This document shows, in pieces, positions 58,250-64,000 of a DNA stretch of 64,000 bases. The stretch is from positions 1 through 64,000 of the forward strand of contig NAVB01000412.1 of the NCBI GenBank assembly GCA_002179805.1, in the 5' to 3' direction. The notes beneath the pieces are model-generated. The model was given only the letters and a program-made list of their open reading frames with translations. It was not told where the DNA came from and ran no database searches. This DNA is from Acanthamoeba lenticulata (taxonomy: Eukaryota; Discosea; Longamoebia; Acanthamoebidae). Positions within the stretch are counted from its first letter, which is position 1. The number at the start of each line of letters is the position of its first letter. Both the position numbers and the translations under genes were made by a program.

Positions 58250-59317
58250 CGTGGCGAAGTTCAGGGTGTGAACAAGCGGGCCGCCAGGTGGCTGATGATG
58301 AAGTTCGGTTGCTCGTTCGCCTGCGAGGCGATGGTGGGCCCCACACAGGGTGGTGGAACAGCCTGGAACAGAGGATAAACGTTTTATGGGGCCTGGCCCG
58401 AGGAGCTCCTCCACGACACGTGCAAAGGCCCTTCTGGCTCGAACGGATGACGCAATGGCCAGCCAAGGGGTAACGTGAGTGGAGCGCGTTGGCTGGTCTA
58501 AATAAAGGCCAGTTCTACGGATCGGGCCGCCACTCAACGGCCACCGGGACAAGGCCGGTCAGGTGCGTCGCGAGCTTTCCCGAAGCAGGTGACGGCACGA
58601 GACCACCCACTCCTCAACGTTCAAGCAAGTCATGGCGAGGCCCGGACGAGAGCGCCAGTTTTCCCTCGATCTCGGCGACGAAGCTGGCGGATTGAGCGTT
58701 GAGACCCGCCGGTCCTCTCTGAGCAATCGCCATCCAGACCAAGTCCTACCACGCCCAAGAGCCCGGGCATTGGCTTGCGCGGTTGGGGTTTTCTCGGCTT
58801 CGCTCCTTTATATTGAAAATAGCATAAAAAAGTGAGCGTTAACAATTACGCTCCATTTTCTGTCAGCCCCGATCATCGTCGCCGCGGCGTAGATTATCGT
58901 TTTTTCTACGAACTCTCCACACCGGCACTCGCCCGGAAAGCTTTTTGTATTTTGCGATTGGCTCACGCAACTTTTTTCGCTTTAGTTCGCTCTTTTTACC
59001 CTGTCGGCGCTTTTCTCCGCCGTTCGAGCCAATCGCAAAAAGTATCTTTTTTGTAAAATCCCGGGCTCGCCGAAAGGGAAAAGAAACATACGCCGCAAGA
59101 AAGAGCCGATGCTACATAAAGGGCCTTTCTGTCCTCGGAGCACCAGTCTCTCACTTTTCTCTTCGGCCAGCAAAGCCACCGACCGATAGCGGACGCTTCA
59201 GCTTCCAGCCGTCGAACAACAACTGCAGAATATCAGGGTTGCAAGAGAAGAAGCAGAAGCAAGCACAAGCTTTCTTTCTGACGAAGAGAAACCACACATA
59301 AAGAAAAGAAGCAGAAG
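58250..59317. other. Long intergenic region (divergent promoters)
   Basis: This is 1.07 kb between the histidine-kinase start and the lipid-kinase start. Short ORFs occur but none shows a domain, splice pattern or codon bias that I would trust. The part from 58830 to 59110 is AT-richer, with a perfect 15-bp inverted repeat. CTACATAAAGG near 59110 is a weak TATA-like candidate. Confidence 0.5.
58950..59040. promoter_or_regulatory. 15-bp inverted repeat with CCAAT boxes upstream of the lipid kinase
   Basis: TTTTGCGATTGGCTC at 58950-58964 is the exact reverse complement of GAGCCAATCGCAAAA at 59026-59040, with 61 nt between. Each arm contains a CCAAT box (ATTGG / CCAAT). It lies about 280-370 bp upstream of the lipid-kinase ATG. 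This could be paired NF-Y-type binding sites or a structured element. Confidence 0.6.
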
Positions 59318-61141
59318 ATGCTGACACACATGAAGCAGAGGTGCAAGGCCAAAAAGAACGGCCAGCATCTTTCCCTCGACTCCTCTGTCGATCCGACAGC
59401 GGCTACTACGACCACCTTGTCGTCTTCCTCAACGACCACCTCGGCTAGTCTCGAGGCCAAGCGCACAGAGGAGCTCAGCTCGTCGGGCGGGGCCACAGCG
59501 CGCGGCCACGCTTCGGACGATGACTGCAAGCGGCGGCGAAAGGAGAACCGCAAGCAACTCCGCCGCGAGAAGCGCCAGGCCAAGGAGGAGGCCCGCCGCG
59601 CTAAGCGCCAGCAGGCTGGCGGCAGCAGCAGCCTCATGGGCTCACACGACCACGAGGAACAGCAGTTGGACGAGTCCCCGCGCAGCGAGGGAGGCTCGTG
59701 GATCCAGAGCACCCCTGATTCCAGCGACGACAGCGAGCTCAGCGCGCAGCACCAGGCCGTCCCCACCAGCTCTGAGTCGTGGACCGAAATGCTCAGTTCC
59801 ACAGAGCGCAGCCTCAGCCTCGACGGTGTCCAGAGCCTGCACCACAGTAACACAACTTCCACGCTGCGGCGGCGGCCCGTGGGAGCTGGCAAGCTCGACT
59901 TCCTGAGCGGCGTCCAGGTGCCAGCCTCGATCAGCAACATCGGCGAGGCGCAGCGCCTCGAGGTGAAGCGGGTGCACCTCCTCTACAATCCGTGGTCGGG
60001 CAACAAGAAGGGCGAGACCAAGATGCGCAAGGCCCGACGCCTCCTCGAGCGCGAGGGCAAGGAGGTGACCGTTACGCGCTTGCTCCGCAAGGGACACGCC
60101 GAGGAGCTCTGCGCCACCATGGATCTGGCCGGCATCGACGTCCTCTGCAGCGTCGGCGGCGACGGCACCTTCCACGAGTGCGTCAACGGTCTCATGCGAC
60201 GACGGCTCAACCGGTTGGCCAAGACCGCGGAATCCGACGCCGCGGCCGCCGTCCATGACGATGACGGCGATGGCAGCGAGGCCACCTCCACCACGACCAC
60301 AGCCCACGACGGTAACAAGCAAGAAGAGCTCGAGGAGGAGCGCTTCCCGCCTCTGGCCTTCATCCCGGCAGGCACGGGCAACTCGTTTGTGCACGAGCTG
60401 GGCTACGTGCGGACGCGCGAGGCCGTGCGGCACATCTGCCGTGGAATCGAGGTCGGGCTCGACCTTAACCACCTGACCTACGGCGAGGGCGAGACACGCG
60501 AGGAGTGCTACTCGTTCAACTCGATCCATTGGGGCATCGGCTCGCGCGTCGTCGACACGGCCGAACGCTTCCGGTGGATGGGCAACTCGGCGCGCTACAT
60601 CATGGCCGCGCTGGTCGAGCTGGTCAAGGGCAACAATGGCCGCATCCGGCTGCTCATCACCGACGAGAACGACCGCGAGATCGTGATGGACGAGACCTAC
60701 GCGCTGGGCATCGCCAACACGATTATCACCGCCGGCAAGGGCATGAAGCTAGCCCCGACGGCTAAGATCGACGACGGCCTGATCGACCTCTTGCTCTTCA
60801 CCTCGACGGCGCCCAAGGACCTCTTTGCCGTCCTCCGCAAGTTCTACAACGGCACCCACGTCGACCTGCCTCACGTCCACTACATCAAGGCCAAGAAGTT
60901 CACCGTCATCCCCTACAAGCCCCTCGAGGACAGCGAGAGCGGCGCCGAGGAGTCAGCCAGCCGACACAACAAGCTGAGCGCCGTCGTCGACGAGGACGAC
61001 ACCGCCACGGAGGCCATCGAGTGGTTCGACGATCAGTCGGTGGAGCTCCTCAAGGAGGTCATCGACATCGACGGTGAGCTCAAGGGCTTCACGCCCTTCA
61101 CCTGCGAGGTCATCCCACGAGCCCTCAAGGTCATCCTCTGA
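59318..61141 (+). CDS. Sphingosine/diacylglycerol-type lipid kinase (DAGK catalytic domain)
   Basis: This is an intronless gene of 607 codons. The N-terminal third is hydrophilic, with Ser/Thr and Arg/Lys/Glu-rich stretches. From about residue 215 the DAGK fold begins: VHLLYNPWSGNKKGE (NPxSG motif), VLCSVGGDGTFHECVNGL (GGDGT nucleotide loop), and AFIPAGTGNSFVHELGY (PxGTxN). An Asp/Glu/Ser/Thr insertion separates the last two. Later FNSIHWGIGSRVVDTAERFR, ALGIANTIITAGKGMKLAPT and AKIDDGLIDLLLF match the C-terminal C-domain of the sphingosine and ceramide kinase group. It phosphorylates a sphingoid base, ceramide or diacylglycerol; which one is not clear. The ATG at 59318 follows a long 5' region. 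Confidence 0.92.
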   Translation: MLTHMKQRCKAKKNGQHLSLDSSVDPTAATTTTLSSSSTTTSASLEAKRTEELSSSGGATARGHASDDDCKRRRKENRKQLRREKRQAKEEARRAKRQQAGGSSSLMGSHDHEEQQLDESPRSEGGSWIQSTPDSSDDSELSAQHQAVPTSSESWTEMLSSTERSLSLDGVQSLHHSNTTSTLRRRPVGAGKLDFLSGVQVPASISNIGEAQRLEVKRVHLLYNPWSGNKKGETKMRKARRLLEREGKEVTVTRLLRKGHAEELCATMDLAGIDVLCSVGGDGTFHECVNGLMRRRLNRLAKTAESDAAAAVHDDDGDGSEATSTTTTAHDGNKQEELEEERFPPLAFIPAGTGNSFVHELGYVRTREAVRHICRGIEVGLDLNHLTYGEGETREECYSFNSIHWGIGSRVVDTAERFRWMGNSARYIMAALVELVKGNNGRIRLLITDENDREIVMDETYALGIANTIITAGKGMKLAPTAKIDDGLIDLLLFTSTAPKDLFAVLRKFYNGTHVDLPHVHYIKAKKFTVIPYKPLEDSESGAEESASRHNKLSAVVDEDDTATEAIEWFDDQSVELLKEVIDIDGELKGFTPFTCEVIPRALKVIL

Positions 61142-61380
61142 GCTCGCCACATCAACCATTTTTCCGCGTCTGGTGTCTCCTCGACGAAGAGCGCGCCGCG
61201 GTCAGACGACCACACAATTTTGCCATCACCCTCTTGTATCGTTTTTAGTGTAGATAACACGCTCATTTGCGATCATAAAAGCCATCGTTACATATTTACG
61301 TATCAGTGTGCTCTTGTCCTTCCTGCACGCTCCTGGTTGCGCCAGGTCAGGGTGAAACGCCGCACAGAGCAAGGGCACAG

Positions 61381-61396
61381 AAAAAAAAAAAAAAAA
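61381..61396. repeat. A16 homopolymer upstream of the MIC10-like gene
   Basis: Sixteen A residues lie 43 bp before the MIC10-like ATG. This could be a promoter or UTR poly(A) tract. Confidence 0.85.
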
Positions 61397-61438
61397 TGGG
61401 CACAAGAAAAAACCCAAGTGCGCAGATTGATTTAGAAA

Positions 61439-61796
61439 ATGGCCGAACACAGCAGCCCGCGAGAATTGAGCTCGAATGCCAGGTTGGATCGTGCCATTGA
61501 GCGTTTCTTCATTTATACTCCCATCGGCGCGGCTGGTGGCCTCGCGCTGTCTTTCCTCTTCCGTACGGAAACCATTTAAATGCTCCCCCCCTACTTCAGA
61601 TTAATGTCCAGGCCCTCACTTCGCGCCTGCAGAGCGGAGATTTTTGAAGGCTACTGTGATCGGCTTCTTCACTGGCACCGCTTTCGGCCTGGCCTGGGGT
61701 GAGTCGTCGTGGGACCACGCCAACCCTGCTGCCCTCCACGGTCGGCGTCTTTGGTCCTCGACCCACCCGACCCGCGAGGGTTCTGCGAGCCACTAA
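61439..61796 (+). CDS. MICOS subunit MIC10-like small membrane protein
   Basis: Two exons, 61439-61562 and 61633-61796, give a 95-residue protein. The donor is GTACGG and the acceptor CTGCAG, as in neighbouring genes. A hydrophilic start (MAEHSSPRELSSNARLDRAI) precedes two hydrophobic segments, FIYTPIGAAGGLALSFLF and KATVIGFFTGTAFGLAWG, separated by a short Arg-rich turn (QRRF). This is the hairpin layout of MIC10, which bends the inner mitochondrial membrane at crista junctions through Gly-rich helices. After helix 2 the sequence ESSWDHANPAALHG stands where MIC10 has its short C-terminal tail. Assignment rests on length, topology and Gly pattern. The spliced product is absent from single-frame ORFs. 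Confidence 0.65.
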
Positions 61797-62095
61797 GGAC
61801 CTCTCATCCTTAGCATGATTCGTGGGCCTGCACAACAATGTTTATAGCCGAATTGTTTCGATTTACCTCTCTTTCGATTTCGTCCTGCGTGTCGGCAGAT
61901 GATCATCTGCAAGAAAAGAGGCGGGAAGGCCGTTACGTTTTCGTGCACCGTGCAGAAATTCTGATTCTGTGTTTCCTCCCCAACGCGGGGTCGAGGAGAG
62001 GAAATCTGGGCCCGTGCGTTGCACCATCAACCACAACAACACGGAGAAGAGGAAGCCAAAGAGAAACCTGACGCCAGGAGGAGGGGAGGCACACC

Positions 62096-63607
62096 ATGTA
62101 TCGCCAAATGATGAAGCGGAAGCAGCCCTCATCGACGCCCCTGCTCGATGAGAGGGAGGCGGCGCTGATGGCCGACGAGGTGGCCCGCCAGCTGGAGCGC
62201 GGGATCAAATTAGGTCCTGAGCGAAAGCGACCAAAGACCATACCGATGCATGACCCTTTCTTCGTGGGCACCCCCGAAGAGGAAGCAGCCCATCTTCAAC
62301 GCATGGAATCAAGGATGAAGAGAAAGAGCGAGGACTTTTCCATCTGCAACGAGATTAAGCACGCTGCTGACACGCCTAAGAGCGCGTTCCTTCTCAACCG
62401 AGGCTGCAAGATCGCTCGCCGAGCGAAAGCGCAGCTGAGCGTGGCAGACATGGATGCGCTCAACCAGAAGTTGTCCACTGTCGATCTGAACGATGCTTCG
62501 TACGAGCCTCTCCTCTTCCTTCCCCTTCTCCCCCGTCAGCACAGTTGATGCTCACAGCATTCATGCTCTCATCCGACAGGAGCGCCAACCCATGTCGCGC
62601 GCTCACGCTGTACACGCCGCCGCTACGGTCGTCCTCGGCGCCCATCATCACCACCACCGACGATTCGGCAGACGAGCAGCCCGACCCCGGTACGGTCACG
62701 CCCCGAGCAACCTCTCTCCTGCGAGCCCGATCGTTTCTGACTTCTCTCCACCTTCATGTGCAGAGACGAGCCTGCTCTATCGCTATCGCCATCGGTTCCC
62801 CTTCAAGATTGAAGAGTACGTCACACGACAGTCCTCTCGCCTCCTCGTCTTGATGCATCATTAATAATGCCTGTCTAACGTTGCCATCTCTTCGAACACG
62901 CACGCATGTCTGCACACAGCATGTCGAAGGCGCTGATCATCTACTCGCAGGAGCATCCGCTTCAGTCGGTGATCGACCGCATCCGCGAGTACGAGCGCCG
63001 GACGGGCCGAAGCGGGATCAAGATCGAGGAGCTCAGCAGCGCCAGCCCTTCCAGCAGCAGCGGCGGCTGGGACGACATCGACGAGGACGACGTGCACTCG
63101 GCCAGCATGTTCGAAGACCAGGCCCCGATGGCGATGTCGTCGTCCTCGACGACGACTTCATCATCGCGCTACGTGGTCGACGAGGAAGAGGACGGCGAGG
63201 CCGAGCTCGACGGCATCATCGACGAGGAGGGCGAGCTGCAGCGACTTGATGAGGACGACGAGGAGGCAGCGGTTGTCGAGCCCATCGTCATCAACGACGA
63301 AGACCGGTTCGAGGAGCTGATTGAGAGCGCCTTCCTCCCCACCTCCACGGCCACCACAACTTCGTCGTCGTCGTCGTCTTCCTTTTTCATGGCGCCGTCC
63401 TCCTCATCTTTCCCGACATCACTTCCGGCACAAGCGCCATTCCCCTTCTCTGGCGTCTCGCCACCGCCCTTTGGCTCTTCTTCTTCTTCTTCCTCCTCCT
63501 CATCTTCTTCTTCATCGGCGTTCTTCTCAACGCCGCCAGTGTTTGCCAACACCGCCTTCTCAACGCCGGTGGCACCTTCTTCTTGGCCCTCGCCGTATCA
63601 CGTGTAG
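62096..63607 (+). CDS. Unknown Ser-rich acidic protein
   Basis: I do not recognise a family. The spliced product of about 410 residues starts MYRQMMKRKQPSSTPLLDER, has helical segments (EAALMADEVARQLERGIKLG and LNRGCKIARRAKAQLSVADM followed by DALNQKLSTVDLNDAS), then a Pro/Ser/Thr region and SLLYRYRHRFPFKIEE, a short ordered piece (SKALIIYSQEHPLQSVIDRI then REYERRTG), and a long acidic region (DEEGELQRLDEDDEEAAVVE). The end is Ser-rich, with Ser runs coded mostly by TCT/TCC/TCG/TCA. Three introns (about 62502-62578, 62693-62761 and 62818-62919). Acidic low complexity suggests a nuclear factor, but this is inference. Confidence 0.6.
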
Positions 63608-63744
63608 ATAAAATGATCAAAATGATAATCAAAAATTAAAATTGAAACAAATCATATTTATATTGCTCGTTGTTATGTGACTTGTAAAAAAGAAAAGAAA
63701 AACACAAAATAAATAGCCGCGTCGGTGGAGGAGATCGGCGGCGC

Positions 63745-64000
63745 TCAGCCGGAGGAGTCGGACGAGTACTCCTTGACCGAGTGGCGCCGCGGGGTGTGTC
63801 CGCCGAGGGGGAAGAACATGGACGACTTGTTGCGCTTCTTGGTGGGCGCGATGGAGGCGCCGATGCCCTCGAGCTGGAGCGAGCGCGAGTAGAGGTCCTC
63901 TTCGTTGAGGGGCTTGAGGCAGAGAAGGAACTCCTGGATGAACTCGACGGGGATGAGGTTGTACAAGTAGGGCTGGAAGGAGACGATCTGGCGCACGATC
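63745..64000 (-). CDS. RasGEF (CDC25-type) C-terminal end, partial
   Basis: Only the last 84 codons lie in the window. IVRQIVSFQPYLYNLIPVEF followed by IQEFLLCLKPLNEEDLYSRS and LQLEG matches the end of the CDC25 homology domain (I..yQ..pYnl......iq.fl....l.eeelY.lSl..EP). A Lys/Arg/Ser tail ends KEYSSDSSG. RasGEFs activate Ras by nucleotide exchange; the upstream domains are outside the window. Confidence 0.82.
   Translation of the reverse strand, partial: IVRQIVSFQPYLYNLIPVEFIQEFLLCLKPLNEEDLYSRSLQLEGIGASIAPTKKRNKSSMFFPLGGHTPRRHSVKEYSSDSSG

Noticed and set aside
58632..58835. 67-codon ORF in the long intergenic region
   Set aside because: No domain, no splice support, Arg-rich composition typical of non-coding GC-rich DNA.
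59642..60529. 295-codon minus-strand frame inside the lipid kinase
   Set aside because: Shadow of a GC-rich, intronless coding sequence; no family motif.

Overview
This is a nuclear, intron-rich, gene-dense eukaryotic segment. Coding exons are GC-rich. Introns are short (mostly about 40 to 115 nt), usually start GTACG or GTGCG and end CAG. Intergenic gaps are often only 70 to 300 bp. Gene content (Ras/RasGEF signalling, hybrid histidine kinase, PAS-kinase, kelch-BTB, CRT-like transporter) and this intron style fit a free-living amoebozoan, most likely Acanthamoeba. That assignment is inference from style and content, not from a search.

Layout. 1-9.7 kb: 3' end of an SLC5 symporter (+), a tRNA-Val(AAC), TIM14/PAM18 (-), prefoldin 4 (-), a Gln/Gly-rich low-complexity protein (-), RFC3 (-), then divergently a trypsin-like protein ending in a SAP domain (+) and a small possible GON7-like ORF. 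9.9-16.8 kb: Ras-type GTPase (-), an unknown acidic protein (+), a mitochondrial carrier (+), a CRT-like transporter (+). 16.9-24 kb: DHHC palmitoyltransferase (+), a duplicated-domain unknown (-), an FAD dehydrogenase (+), a SET-MYND protein (-). 23.7-32.4 kb: an XPG/XRN-type nuclease with an AT-hook (+), a degenerate mitochondrial-carrier-like protein (+), a YCII-domain protein (-), a PIP-box macrodomain protein (+), TMEM33 (+). 32.5-43.5 kb: triple-PAS Ser/Thr kinase (-), RRM protein (-), kelch/coiled-coil/BTB protein (+), USP5-type deubiquitinase (+). 43.6-52 kb: candidate glycosyltransferase (-), ANKRD54-like (-), triosephosphate isomerase (+), LETM1 (+), an atypical aquaporin (+). 52-64 kb: SLC26/SulP transporter (+), membrane hybrid histidine kinase (-), intronless lipid kinase (+), a small MIC10-like gene (+), a Ser-rich acidic unknown (+), and the C-terminal end of a RasGEF (-).

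The genes are mostly independent housekeeping and signalling loci, not an operon or island. Loose themes are mitochondrial inner-membrane biology (TIM14, MIC10, LETM1, mitochondrial carriers) and DNA replication or repair (RFC3, the PIP-box macrodomain protein, the XPG/XRN nuclease). RFC3 and the PIP-box macrodomain gene both carry E2F-like motifs just upstream. The most unusual items are a predicted catalytically dead protease joined to SAP, the PIP-box macrodomain protein under an E2F-like site, the AT-hook nuclease, an aquaporin lacking the selectivity-filter arginine, and two genes that need a one-base frame change to read through. Exon boundaries were assigned by eye from frame continuity, GT/AG sites and family conservation, so individual splice sites may be off.
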